This document shows positions 34,222 to 42,938 of a stretch of DNA of 64,000 nucleotides, one piece after another. This DNA comes from an uncultured Acetatifactor sp. (GTDB lineage Bacteria; Bacillota; Clostridia; Lachnospirales; Lachnospiraceae), in the NCBI GenBank assembly GCA_910578215.1, contig CAJTPH010000010.1:29315-93314 (forward strand), given 5' to 3'. A model generated the notes under the pieces. That model ran no database searches, was not told where the DNA came from, and saw only the letters and a program-made list of their open reading frames with translations. Every line of letters starts with the position of its first letter. The stretch's first letter is position 1. A program made the translations under genes and the position numbers.

Positions 34222-36516
34222 TTATGATTTCGTTGCGCTTTCACTCATACGATTCAGCATCTCTTTTACCTCCGCGTCCTCCGGCGCGCACTGCTGTATC
34301 TGCACCAGAATCTCCCTTGCCGCCTGAACCTCTCCCGCCGCAATCTGCATTCTTGCCGCCTTCTTGAGAGTGGCGATCAGACGGCTCAGCTCCGCCTGCG
34401 CTTCGTCCACCTCCCGGCTGCGCTCCTTCACCTCGTCCCGGAGCATTTTTGCAAAGGCATCCACGGCTTCCTCCACGGCAGGGCAGATACCCAGACACTT
34501 CCTTGCGCTCTCCAGCGCTTTCAGGTCGTTGCCTTCCCCGCGGTACTGCTGCAGCTCCTTCAGGTTCAGAGCAAGCTGCACCTCCTCCGGCAGTATTTCC
34601 CTCCTCTGGCTGAACACAAAATCTCTGTAATAAGGAGCATGAAACGCCATTACGCTGTCCGCATATCTCCAGAGCATGGCTTCAAGCTTCTCCTGATTCG
34701 GGCATGCCTCTTTGTAACGGCGCAGATAGCCTTCCACGCATTTTATTCCAAACAGATCAAAGTGGAGCAGGCGCCGCTGCGGGTTCTCCGCTGGGGGGGC
34801 ATCTGGCTCCAGGCTCCAGCCGGCCAGCCTTTCCTCCCACTGTCTGATTTCCCACAGGCTCGCGGTGCGGCTCCAACGCTCCAACATCCGTTTCCAGTTT
34901 TTATAATCTATATCCAGCAGCCTGGATTTCAGAAGGATACCCCGGCGCTGGGCAACATTCCAGACCTCCGCCCCCACAGCCAGTATCTCTTTTTCGTAAT
35001 CTACAAACAGCTCCTCAAACAGCTCTGCAATTTTCCGCGATCCGGTCTCCCCTGCTCCGGCCTCCTCTGAGCGGGCGCCTGTTTTTTCGCACCTCAAGCC
35101 TGCCTCCTCATGCAGGATTCTTGCACAAATAATATAGCCGTGCTTATAATCAAGTTCAGCCACAAGACGGTGCAGGCGGGACAATTTTTCTCCGCCTATC
35201 GTCTCCCCCTGCTGTTTGTATTCGCCTTCTATCTCCAAAAAGACTCCCAGCATCTCCTCCATGCCCTTGGGTCTGGATACTAGGGTCTGCAAAAGCTTCA
35301 CCCAGGTGGGGTGATAGGGGACGCAGCAAAAAGCGTCTACCATGCTCTTTTCCTGCTCATTCTGATTGACCAGCTCGCCATTGTTCCAGTCCAGCATATA
35401 AAAGGCTTCCTCAGAAAGCTTATAATCCTCCGTACGGATCGCCGCCTCGAGACAGGTCAGAATGGTGCTGTACAAAAGAGGCTTCTGGAACACGGCCGTC
35501 ACGATGAGCGCGCCGCCCGACTCCAGTATAGCCCTGTCGCCCTCCAGACGTTTCGTATAGTCAATATATCTGCGCAGATAGTCGCTGCTCTTTTTGTATT
35601 CCTTCAGGTTGTCATACAGCTTTGTCCCCAGAAGACAGAGAAACGCTACTGTAGGCGCCATGATATCCAGCTGCATATTTATGTCTGCAAACGCCTTTTT
35701 CAGCCACACTTCTTCTTCCCGGTAGCGCTTCAGCGTCTCCATGGCAATCAGAAGATATACATAAAGTCCGCCTACATGGGAGGGCGCATATTCATGGTCC
35801 CAGCTGTACCTGCTCCACTCCTCCAGCCCTTCCTCGCAGATCCTGATAACCTCCTCGTAATCGCGAAGCGTAAAGTATTCCTGCGCCAGCTGACACATCC
35901 ACCTTGGCTCTCCCGGCTGCTCCTTCCTAAGCTCAAGCAGAGGCTTAATGTTGCGGAAGGAGTGTTCCCTTCTATCCTCCTCGTCTTTATAGGCATAGCC
36001 GTAGTGGTGCACAAAGTCCGTAAATGACTTTTTGGGTTTCTCGTAAGGCTCCAGGTACTCATGGATTTTACCTACGAATTTCGTCTCCGGCAGCCGCTTG
36101 ACCAGACGGGAAAGGTAAGCGTCGCTGTACTCCGCTCCCTGAAGGTCCCTGTAGTTCCTTACCGTGTAGCTGGCACTTTTATACTTCTTATATTCCCCGG
36201 AGGTAAAAAAAGCTACAATCTGCTGCGGATTGTCAAACCATTCATCATCATCCAGATACATGAACCATTCGCCCTTTGCCTCCTTGAGACCCGCGTTGCG
36301 CGCCGCGGCAAAATCATTACACCATTCAAAATCTATAAGCTTGTCCGCGTATTCCTTCGCCAGTGCCCTCTGCTCCGGACTGCAGCCGGTATCTACCAGA
36401 ATGACCTCACAGGGAAAAGCCTCGGTGAAATAATGCAGGGAGTCAAGGCTTTTTTTCATTTCGTCTCTCCCTGAAATTAACATGGATATGGACAAAATAA
36501 TGGATGTGTCTTTCAT
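34222..36516 (-). CDS. GT2 glycosyltransferase with TPR-like helical repeats (flagellin-linked, copy 1)
   Basis: Residues 1-220 are a family 2 transferase of the type SISMLISGRDEMKKSLDSL, CEVILVDTGCSPEQRA, CNDFAAARNAGLKEAKG and WFMYLDDDEWFDNP with the Asp-rich metal site. About 540 residues of helical, TPR-like repeats follow (PRWMCQLAQEYFTLRDYEEV and similar). Its GT domain is nearly identical to that of the gene at 38339 while the helical part has diverged. Each copy lies directly behind a flagellin gene, so flagellin is the probable acceptor and the repeats may bind it. Start is ATG 36516; the open frame running further to 36783 is a shadow of the flagellin tail. A stretch with repeated EAG/SEE residues lies near residue 480. 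Confidence 0.88.
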   Translation of the reverse strand: MKDTSIILSISMLISGRDEMKKSLDSLHYFTEAFPCEVILVDTGCSPEQRALAKEYADKLIDFEWCNDFAAARNAGLKEAKGEWFMYLDDDEWFDNPQQIVAFFTSGEYKKYKSASYTVRNYRDLQGAEYSDAYLSRLVKRLPETKFVGKIHEYLEPYEKPKKSFTDFVHHYGYAYKDEEDRREHSFRNIKPLLELRKEQPGEPRWMCQLAQEYFTLRDYEEVIRICEEGLEEWSRYSWDHEYAPSHVGGLYVYLLIAMETLKRYREEEVWLKKAFADINMQLDIMAPTVAFLCLLGTKLYDNLKEYKKSSDYLRRYIDYTKRLEGDRAILESGGALIVTAVFQKPLLYSTILTCLEAAIRTEDYKLSEEAFYMLDWNNGELVNQNEQEKSMVDAFCCVPYHPTWVKLLQTLVSRPKGMEEMLGVFLEIEGEYKQQGETIGGEKLSRLHRLVAELDYKHGYIICARILHEEAGLRCEKTGARSEEAGAGETGSRKIAELFEELFVDYEKEILAVGAEVWNVAQRRGILLKSRLLDIDYKNWKRMLERWSRTASLWEIRQWEERLAGWSLEPDAPPAENPQRRLLHFDLFGIKCVEGYLRRYKEACPNQEKLEAMLWRYADSVMAFHAPYYRDFVFSQRREILPEEVQLALNLKELQQYRGEGNDLKALESARKCLGICPAVEEAVDAFAKMLRDEVKERSREVDEAQAELSRLIATLKKAARMQIAAGEVQAAREILVQIQQCAPEDAEVKEMLNRMSESATKS

Positions 36517-36580
36517 ACGATCATAATCCTTTCCAAAAAACGCCGGATGACCCGCTTGGCGAATCATCCTGATGTTTATT

Positions 36581-36611
36581 AAAAAAGGACGCGGCTTTTG
36601 GAACCGCGCCC
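36581..36611 (-). terminator. Intrinsic terminator after flagellin copy 1
   Basis: Minus strand: GGGCGCGG, nine-base loop, CCGCGTCC with one mismatch, then TTTTTT at 36586-36581. It lies about 30 bases past the normal flagellin stop at 36641 and before the GT2-TPR start, so the transferase may depend on read-through or its own promoter. Confidence 0.8.
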
Positions 36612-36697
36612 TTTTACTGATTTTTTTGTTATTTTGGCTATTAGCCAAGCAGAGACAAAACTCCCTGATTTGCCTGGTTAGCCTGTGCCAGCATGGA

Positions 36698-38137
36698 CTA
36701 ACCTGCCTGAGCCAGAATGTTGTTGTTAGAATACTTAACCATCTCGGAAGCCATATCTGTGTCACGGATAGAAGCCTCTGCACTGGTTGTATTTTCTACA
36801 ACGTTATCCAGGTTGTTGATTGTGTGCTCAAGTCTGTTCTGAACGGCGCCCAGCTCGGAACGCTGTGCGGATACTCTTGTGATAGCCGCCTTAATCTTTC
36901 CGATTGCCTCCAGAGCATTCCTTTCGTCCGCTCCGTCAACTCTCAGTCCGTTGATGCCAAGACCCTTGGCGCTCATAGACCTCAGATTCATGGTAATCTG
37001 ATTGTTGCTGGTTGCGTCGGCACCCACATGCAGCTTAACCTGCATTGAACCAATGATATCACGTATGCCGTAAATCTCGTTCGGATTAAGCGTTGTCAGA
37101 TTGCCCACTGCATCATATACCGCAGCCGCACTCGCCAGGGCATAAATAGTACCTGTATTGTCAGATCTTCCCGTATAGGAAACCGTAAAGTAATCGCTCA
37201 ATTCATTTACGGCAATCTTGTTTCCGTCCCTGTCATAGTAAGCGGCGGATACAGCGGTAGAAGCCGCAGCCGTTACCTTTATTGCATTGAAGACAACCGT
37301 ATTGCTGTAGTTAGTGCTGGAGGTTGCCGTAAGCCCATAGTTCGCAGCCGTAACAGTACCAAGCTTAACGCCCTCTTTGTTATATACGGTAAATACACCG
37401 CTGGTTGCGCTGGATGAAGAAATCGTAAACTTCTGAGATGACTCGCCAAGCAATTGAACGGAATAAGTGGTAGCTGCCACTGATCCTGCGCCTCCATTGG
37501 CGTTGACGCTCCATGTGCTCTTTGCCGTTACGGAAATACCAGTATTTCTCAGAGCCTTTACAAAATCATTTATATCTGCCATATTTGCTTCGTTTACCAT
37601 AGTAGCCGATGCAAAGTTCAGGCTCAGACCCGTCACCTTGTCGCTGGTAAACTGTGCGCTGGCAGTAGTCTTCGTCTTAAATGTATCATAAACGTAGGAT
37701 GTGCCTCTGGGCGCGGTTGCATCGCCCTTAAGCAGATATGTCTCGTTGAACTTGGTCGTTTCAGCGACACGGTCAATTTCCGTAGTCAGCTGCTCGATTT
37801 CCTGCTCGATGGCCGTACGGTCGGAAAAAGAATTGGTGCCGTTTGCCGCCTTAACTGCCAGCTCGTTCATTCTCTGAAGCATGTCATGCACTTCAGTGAG
37901 GGCACCTTCCGCCGTCTGCACTGCGGAAATACCGTCCTGCGCATTTGCAGAAGCCTGTGTAAGACCTCTGATCTGCTTTCTCATCTTTTCAGAAATTGCC
38001 AGACCTGCCGCATCGTCTGCCGCACGGTTAATTTTATAGCCAGAAGAAAGCTTCTCTGTCGACTTTGCCTGTGCTGCCGTTGTTAAACCAAGCATTCTGT
38101 TAGAATTCATTGCCGTTAAGTTATGCTGTACTACCAT
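36698..38137 (-). CDS. fliC: Flagellin, truncated by an in-frame amber codon
   Basis: Flagellar filament subunit. The N-terminal D0/D1 part is intact (MVVQHNLTAMNSNRMLG, STEKLSSGYKINRAADDAAG, RKQIRGLTQASANAQDGISA), the middle 200 residues are variable Ser/Thr-rich sequence, and the C-terminal D1 helix is present (RLEHTINNLDNVVENTTSAE). Reading then hits TAG at 36700-36698 after NNNILAQAG. Translation past it gives SMLAQANQANQGVLSLLG and a TAA at 36641, the proper end of the family. The paralogue at 40744 has CAG at this place, so one C-to-T change explains the stop. Loss of the last 18 residues removes most of the C-terminal D0 helix needed for assembly. AAGGAGG precedes the ATG; a SigD-like promoter is at 38251-38278. 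Confidence 0.9.
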   Translation of the reverse strand: MVVQHNLTAMNSNRMLGLTTAAQAKSTEKLSSGYKINRAADDAAGLAISEKMRKQIRGLTQASANAQDGISAVQTAEGALTEVHDMLQRMNELAVKAANGTNSFSDRTAIEQEIEQLTTEIDRVAETTKFNETYLLKGDATAPRGTSYVYDTFKTKTTASAQFTSDKVTGLSLNFASATMVNEANMADINDFVKALRNTGISVTAKSTWSVNANGGAGSVAATTYSVQLLGESSQKFTISSSSATSGVFTVYNKEGVKLGTVTAANYGLTATSSTNYSNTVVFNAIKVTAAASTAVSAAYYDRDGNKIAVNELSDYFTVSYTGRSDNTGTIYALASAAAVYDAVGNLTTLNPNEIYGIRDIIGSMQVKLHVGADATSNNQITMNLRSMSAKGLGINGLRVDGADERNALEAIGKIKAAITRVSAQRSELGAVQNRLEHTINNLDNVVENTTSAEASIRDTDMASEMVKYSNNNILAQAG

Positions 38138-38250
38138 TTTTCATTCCTCCTTGAATTGACCAGCTTCCCTGCTGCTCGTATCTCCTATATTGTAAGGTTC
38201 AATCCCTTGAATCCCTTGGCAAAAACCTTTTGTTTGCCTGCTTGATTTAT

Positions 38251-38278
38251 ATATCGGAGGTCCATTTAAATTACTTTA
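38251..38278 (-). promoter_or_regulatory. SigD (sigma-28) promoter of flagellin copy 1
   Basis: Minus strand: TAAAGTAA, 12 bases, TCCGATAT, close to the flagellar consensus TAAAGTTT-N11-GCCGATAA. It lies about 115 bases upstream of the flagellin ATG at 38137. Confidence 0.7.
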
Positions 38279-38338
38279 GTCTTAAAGTGCATTTTTTTTA
38301 ATTTTTTTACCGACAAAAATTCGACCCTGAACCAGCGC

Positions 38339-40597
38339 CTACACTTCGCTGATTTTCCGGAGCAGCTCCCTCACTTCGTCATCCTCCGGCGCACACAGCT
38401 GCACCTGGAGCAGGATTTCCTTTGCCGACTGATACGCTCCGCCCGCAATCTGGGCACGTGCCGCTTTCTTGAGGGACGCGATCACCTGGCGCAGCTCGCC
38501 CTGCACTTGGTCAGCCTCCCTGTCCCGTTCCTGTATCTCGTCCCTGACCATTTTGGCAAAGGCCCCTACCGCCTCCTCCAGAAAAGCGCAGATACCAAGG
38601 CATTTTCTCACGCTCTCCAGGACCTTCAGGTCGTTTCCTTCCTCCCTGCAGTGCTGCTGTTCCTTTAACCTGAGCGCCAGCTGCACCTCGTCCGGCAGAG
38701 CCTCCGGCGCCTCGTCGAACACGAATTCTTTAAAATAGGGACGATACAGCGCAAGCACGTTGTCCGCATACTGCCAGATCACCCTCTCCATCTGCGGCAG
38801 GCTTAAGCCGGCCTCCTGGTAACGGTTCAGCAGTCCCTCATGACATTTAATATTAAACAGGTCGCAGCGCAGGGGCTGGTCCTCCCACTCCGTGAGCGCG
38901 GCCTGGCAATACACAGAGCCCTGCTTCCATTCTGCCAACAAATCATACCACTGCCTAATCTCCCACAGCGCAGCGGTGCGGCACCACTGCTCCAGCATCC
39001 GTTTCCAGCTGCGGTAATCGATCTGTGACAGCAGCGACTCCAAAGAAAGACCGGAGCGCACGGCAACCTTCCATATTTCCGCCTTGACCTCAAGAATCTC
39101 ATCCTGGTACTTTTGAATCAGCTCCCCAAACAGAGCTTCTATCGCCTGCCTGCGTTCCTCCCCCGACCCAAATTCGGTATCCCGCTCCGTCCACAGGATT
39201 CTTGAGCACAGCACATATCGGTGCTCAAAGGAAAGCCCCGCCCCCAGCCGGTGAAGGCGTGACAGCTTCTCCCTGCCAATATCTCCCTGCTGCATATATT
39301 CGATCTCGTCCCCCAAAAGAACGACCAGCATTTCCTTTATGCCCTCGGGACGGGACACAAGGGTCTGCAGAATCTTCACCCACACGGGATGCCAGGAGAC
39401 GCTGCAGAAAGCGTCCACCACCTTTTTCTCAAATTCATACTGGTTAAGCAGTCTCCAATCCTGCCAGTTCAGCATATAGAAGGCTTCTTCGGCAAGCTTG
39501 TAATCCTCCATTCGGATTGCAGAATCCAGACACAGAAGCACCGTGCCATACAGCAGCTGCTCCTGAAATACTCCCGCTACGATCAAAGCTCCGCCCGCTT
39601 CCAGAAGCTCCCTGTTTCCCTTAAGCTGCTTTACATAAGCAATGTACCTGCTGAGATAATCCCTGCTTCGGCTGTAATCCTTCAGGTAATTATACAGCTT
39701 TGCTCCCACAAGGCAATAGAAGGCCAAATCGGGCTCCATAAAATCCAGCTTCATATTGGGATCGGCAAAGGCCTTCTCCAGCCACTCCTCCTCCTCCTCA
39801 TACCGCTTCATGCTTTCCAGCGAAACCAGTATATAGGCGTACAGAGCTCCTATGTGGGACGGCGCATAGATGATGTTTTTCTCCTTCATCCTCTCCCACT
39901 CGGCAAGCCCCTCCCTGCTGACCCTGAGCGTTTCTTCGTAATGGGACAGCATAAAGTATTCCTGAGCAAGCTGGCATATCCATCTTGGCTCACCCGGATG
40001 TTCCCTCCGCAGCTCAAGCAAGGGCTTAATATTCCGGTAAGCATGCTTCTTCCTGTCCTCCTCATTTTGAAAGACATAGCCATAGTGATGTACAAAGTCC
40101 GTAAAAACCTTTTTGGGAAGTTCATACGGGTCCAGGAACTCATGGATCTTACCAAAGAATCTGGTCCTGGGCCCCAGCTTGATCATTCGCGAGGGATAGG
40201 CGTCCTCATACTGCGCCCCCTGGAAATCCATATAATTTCTCTGGGCATAGGAAGCACATTTATAGTTCTTATACTCTCCCGATGTAAAAAAGCTGACTAT
40301 CTGCTGAGGATTGTCGAACCATTCATCATCGTCCAGATACATGAACCATTCTCCCCTGGCTTCCTTCAGGCCCGCATTACGCGCAGCGGCAAAATCATTG
40401 CACCACTCAAAATCAACGATCTTGTCCGCATATTTTTCCGCCAGCGCCCGCTGCTCAGGGCTGCAGCCGGTATCCACCAGAATTATTTCACAGGGAAACG
40501 CCTCGGTAAAATAGTGCAGGGAGTCCAGGCTTTTCTTCATTTCTTCCCTGCCTGAGACCAGCATGGATATAGACAATACTATGGTTGCGTCTTTCAT
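38339..40597 (-). CDS. GT2 glycosyltransferase with TPR-like helical repeats (flagellin-linked, copy 2)
   Basis: A 752-residue paralogue of the gene at 34222. The transferase part (SISMLVSGREEMKKSLDSL, VDTGCSPEQRALAEKYADK, WFMYLDDDEWFDNP) differs at only a few positions from copy 1; the helical repeat part keeps the same plan (LAQEYFMLSHYEETLRVS, AFADPNMKLDFMEPDLA) with many changes. It follows flagellin copy 2 by about 150 bases that include a terminator and a long hairpin. Diverged repeats with a constant catalytic domain suggest matching to two slightly different flagellin acceptors or a different reach on the same one. A role as the priming O-glycosyltransferase of flagellin Ser/Thr is likely but not shown. 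Confidence 0.88.
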   Translation of the reverse strand: MKDATIVLSISMLVSGREEMKKSLDSLHYFTEAFPCEIILVDTGCSPEQRALAEKYADKIVDFEWCNDFAAARNAGLKEARGEWFMYLDDDEWFDNPQQIVSFFTSGEYKNYKCASYAQRNYMDFQGAQYEDAYPSRMIKLGPRTRFFGKIHEFLDPYELPKKVFTDFVHHYGYVFQNEEDRKKHAYRNIKPLLELRREHPGEPRWICQLAQEYFMLSHYEETLRVSREGLAEWERMKEKNIIYAPSHIGALYAYILVSLESMKRYEEEEEWLEKAFADPNMKLDFMEPDLAFYCLVGAKLYNYLKDYSRSRDYLSRYIAYVKQLKGNRELLEAGGALIVAGVFQEQLLYGTVLLCLDSAIRMEDYKLAEEAFYMLNWQDWRLLNQYEFEKKVVDAFCSVSWHPVWVKILQTLVSRPEGIKEMLVVLLGDEIEYMQQGDIGREKLSRLHRLGAGLSFEHRYVLCSRILWTERDTEFGSGEERRQAIEALFGELIQKYQDEILEVKAEIWKVAVRSGLSLESLLSQIDYRSWKRMLEQWCRTAALWEIRQWYDLLAEWKQGSVYCQAALTEWEDQPLRCDLFNIKCHEGLLNRYQEAGLSLPQMERVIWQYADNVLALYRPYFKEFVFDEAPEALPDEVQLALRLKEQQHCREEGNDLKVLESVRKCLGICAFLEEAVGAFAKMVRDEIQERDREADQVQGELRQVIASLKKAARAQIAGGAYQSAKEILLQVQLCAPEDDEVRELLRKISEV

Positions 40598-40628
40598 AAT
40601 TTGGGATTCCTTTCCGAATGCATGTAAA

Positions 40629-40668
40629 TGTGAGTCTGGCAGACACCACGTGTGCCTCCAGACTCACA
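40629..40668 (-). other. Long hairpin in the leader of the GT2-TPR gene
   Basis: Perfect 11-base inverted repeat (TGTGAGTCTGG ... CCAGACTCACA; arms 40629-40639 and 40658-40668) with further pairing possible in the loop around CACGTG. It lies 32 bases upstream of the transferase start and downstream of the flagellin terminator. It has only TTTAC after it on the minus strand, so it is not a clear terminator; an mRNA stabiliser, attenuator or processing site is possible. Confidence 0.6.
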
Positions 40669-40671
40669 TGG

Positions 40672-40704
40672 AAATACAAAGAGGCGCGGCTATAAAACCG
40701 CGCC
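40672..40704 (-). terminator. Probable terminator after flagellin copy 2
   Basis: Minus strand: GGCGCGG, loop TTTTATAG, CCGCGCC, followed by TCTTTGTATTT. The stem is strong and perfect but the T-run is interrupted, so termination may be partial, allowing some transcription into the transferase gene. It is related in sequence to the terminator behind flagellin copy 1. Confidence 0.7.
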
Positions 40705-40743
40705 CATTGCTCTTACATCTTTGAACTTTAATTACCTGCCAAA

Positions 40744-42228
40744 TTAGCCAAGTAAGGACAGAACGCCCTGGTTGGACTGATTTGCCTGAGCCAGCATAGC
40801 CTGACCAGCCTGAGACAGAATGTTGTTGTTGGAGTACTTAACCATCTCAGAAGCCATATCTGTATCACGGATAGCAGATTCAGCGCTGGTGGTATTCTCA
40901 ACTACGTTGTCCAGGTTGTTGATGGTGTGCTCAAGTCTGTTCTGAACAGCACCCAGCTCGGAACGCTGTGCGGATACCTTTGTGATAGCCGACTTGATTC
41001 TCTCAATTGCATCCAGTGAATTAACGTCGTCAGTACCGTCAATTCTCAGACCTGCAATACCAAGGCCCTTAGCGCTCATGGTTCTAAGGTTCATGGTGAT
41101 CTGGTTGTTGCTGGTTGCGTCAGCACCTACATGCAGTTTGAGCTGCAGGGAACCTGCAATATCACGAGCATTAGCAACTTCGCTGGCATTCAACGTAGCA
41201 ACGTTGCCTACTGCATCATATACGGTAGGTGCACTTGCCAGAGCATAAACCGTACCTGTGTTATCAGACTTTCCGGTATAGGTTGTGGTAAAGTAGTTGT
41301 TCAGCTCGTTAGCAGCGATCTTGTTGCCGTCCTTATCGTAATAAGTAGCAGATACGCCTGTAGAAGCCACTGCGGTAACCTGCGTAGCGTTGAACACAAC
41401 AGTATTGCTGTAGTTCGTGCTGGAGGTAGCCGTAAGTGTGTAGCCCGATACAGTGATGGTACCCAGTGATACGCCCGCCGTGTTGTAAACAGTGTAAACA
41501 CTGCTTGTTGCGCTGGTGGTTGTAAGTGTAAATCTCTGAGCAGCCTCGCCGTTCAGGGCAACGGAATAAGTGGTGGTTGAAACCGAACCATTATTAACAT
41601 TCCATGTGCTCTTAGCGGTTACGGAGATACCGGAGCTCTTAAGAGCCTTTACGAACTCATTGATAGCAGCCATATTTGCGGTATCAACGGTTGAAGCCTG
41701 TGAAAAGCTTACGTTTAAGCCGGTTACCTTATCAGCGGTAAAGGTTGCTGTAGCGGTAGACTTTGTCGCGAACTTGTCATAGGAGTAAGAGGTCTCTCTC
41801 GCTGCCTGGGAGTCACCCTTCAACAGATAGGTCTCGTTGAACTTGGTGGTCTCTGCAACACGGTCGATTTCAGTGGTCAGCTGATCAATTTCCTGCTGGA
41901 TAGCAGTACGGTCAGACTCAGAGTTTGTGCCGTTAGCTGCCTTAACTGCCAGCTCGTTCATTCTCTGAAGCATATCGTGCACTTCGGTAAGAGCACCTTC
42001 TGCTGTCTGCACTGCAGAAATACCGTCCTGAGCGTTTGAAGAAGCCTGTGTAAGACCTCTGATCTGCTTTCTCATCTTCTCGGAAATAGCCAGACCTGCT
42101 GCATCATCTGCTGCACGGTTGATCTTGTAACCGGAAGAAAGCTTCTCAGTTGACTTTGCCTGTGTTGAAGCCGTCAAGCCGAGCATTCTGTTAGAGTTCA
42201 TTGCTGTTAAGTTGTGTTGTACTACCAT
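40744..42228 (-). CDS. fliC: Flagellin (intact copy)
   Basis: Filament subunit of 494 residues with both conserved ends: MVVQHNLTAMNSNRMLGLTA at the start and ILSQAGQAMLAQANQSNQG followed by VLSLLG at the end. The centre (about residues 170-390) is Ser/Thr-rich and similar in layout to copy 1 but diverged, as expected for the surface-exposed and glycosylated part. The start is ATG 42228, seven bases after AAGGAGG; the in-frame extension to 42306 runs into the leader. A near-perfect SigD promoter is at 42404-42431, leaving a leader of about 165 bases with several GGA trinucleotides (for example GGGAGGATTGAGGACGGGG), possible CsrA sites. Likely the main flagellin of the strain. Confidence 0.97.
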   Translation of the reverse strand: MVVQHNLTAMNSNRMLGLTASTQAKSTEKLSSGYKINRAADDAAGLAISEKMRKQIRGLTQASSNAQDGISAVQTAEGALTEVHDMLQRMNELAVKAANGTNSESDRTAIQQEIDQLTTEIDRVAETTKFNETYLLKGDSQAARETSYSYDKFATKSTATATFTADKVTGLNVSFSQASTVDTANMAAINEFVKALKSSGISVTAKSTWNVNNGSVSTTTYSVALNGEAAQRFTLTTTSATSSVYTVYNTAGVSLGTITVSGYTLTATSSTNYSNTVVFNATQVTAVASTGVSATYYDKDGNKIAANELNNYFTTTYTGKSDNTGTVYALASAPTVYDAVGNVATLNASEVANARDIAGSLQLKLHVGADATSNNQITMNLRTMSAKGLGIAGLRIDGTDDVNSLDAIERIKSAITKVSAQRSELGAVQNRLEHTINNLDNVVENTTSAESAIRDTDMASEMVKYSNNNILSQAGQAMLAQANQSNQGVLSLLG

Positions 42229-42403
42229 AATACTTCCTCCTTGAATATATTTTGCCGCTTCCCTGCGACCTAGTTTGCAATGGCAATGTCCATGCCGGGC
42301 TCGCACTTCCCTTTACTTTCACTGCCCCGTCCTCAATCCTCCCGGTGTGCGATACCATTTGGTTCGAGGAATAATAAAGCTTTATTAGCTTTACTCGAAT
42401 AGT

Positions 42404-42431
42404 ATATCGGAATATTGTCGGGGAACTTAAC
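42404..42431 (-). promoter_or_regulatory. SigD (sigma-28) promoter of flagellin copy 2
   Basis: Minus strand: TTAAGTTC, 11 bases, TCCGATAT, with the exact consensus spacing. A hairpin with TTCGAG/CTCGAA arms that encloses the palindrome AATAAAGCTTTATT lies at the start of the transcript (about 42365-42398). Confidence 0.75.
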
Positions 42432-42450
42432 CCCTAAAATGAAATATTTT

Positions 42451-42927
42451 TTATTTTTTATTATCGTACAGCTGCGACGTTTCAACCCCCGAACCGCTCA
42501 TGCTCCTGTAATAATCATAAGCCGCCCTGGAGCTCCTGCGGTTCTGTGCAATACCCGCACGCGCCCTGCGGAAATAATCTTCCACCAGCTTCTTGTTCCG
42601 CTTCTCCTGTGCCTGAATCGCAACGCTGTCTTCCGTAACCTTGGTCACAAGCTCCTGCAGGCGCTTGATCTGCCCGGCATATCTTTCGCGGTTGCCCTGC
42701 AGCTCCTCCGAAAGACCTCTGTACAGAGTCTCAAAGCCATTATCCAATGCGGTAAGTTTTTCGAGAAGCTCATCCTTCTTATCTACATATTCGTCATATT
42801 TCTCAAGATCTGCTTCCTCAGACTGGAATATTTCCTGCTGCAGCAAACTGTATTTTTGAATTTCAGCCATAACCTGCAGCTTTTTCTCCAGACTCTCCTG
42901 CAGAATATTCAGATAGCTCTCTGTCAT
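42451..42927 (-). CDS. FliT-like flagellar chaperone candidate
   Basis: Small, charged, almost wholly helical protein (about 158 residues; YLNILQESLEKKLQVMAEIQ, YDEYVDKKDELLEKLTALDN) with coiled-coil character and a basic tail. No strong motif. Its place right after fliS matches where FliT- or FlgN-type export chaperones are found, and because flgN is already present at 52916 a FliT-like role is favoured. The ATG at 42927 lies 11 bases after the fliS stop; a longer reading from 42972 would overlap fliS and has no good ribosome site. Confidence 0.6.
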   Translation of the reverse strand: MTESYLNILQESLEKKLQVMAEIQKYSLLQQEIFQSEEADLEKYDEYVDKKDELLEKLTALDNGFETLYRGLSEELQGNRERYAGQIKRLQELVTKVTEDSVAIQAQEKRNKKLVEDYFRRARAGIAQNRRSSRAAYDYYRSMSGSGVETSQLYDNKK

Positions 42928-42938
42928 ATGCCCTGTCT

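Noticed and set aside
36698..36700. TAG decoded as pyrrolysine or a recoded codon
   Set aside because: Other genes in the window use TAG as a true stop (for example fliS and fliW), and the paralogue shows plain Gln at this place.
36517..36783. N-terminal extension of the GT2-TPR gene to 36783
   Set aside because: These codons are the flagellin 3' end and terminator read in another frame; the paralogue starts exactly at the equivalent of 36516.
39389..40555. 388-codon open frame on the plus strand
   Set aside because: Antisense to the GT2-TPR gene at 38339; the same kind of shadow appears opposite its paralogue at 34222. No ribosome site or family motif.
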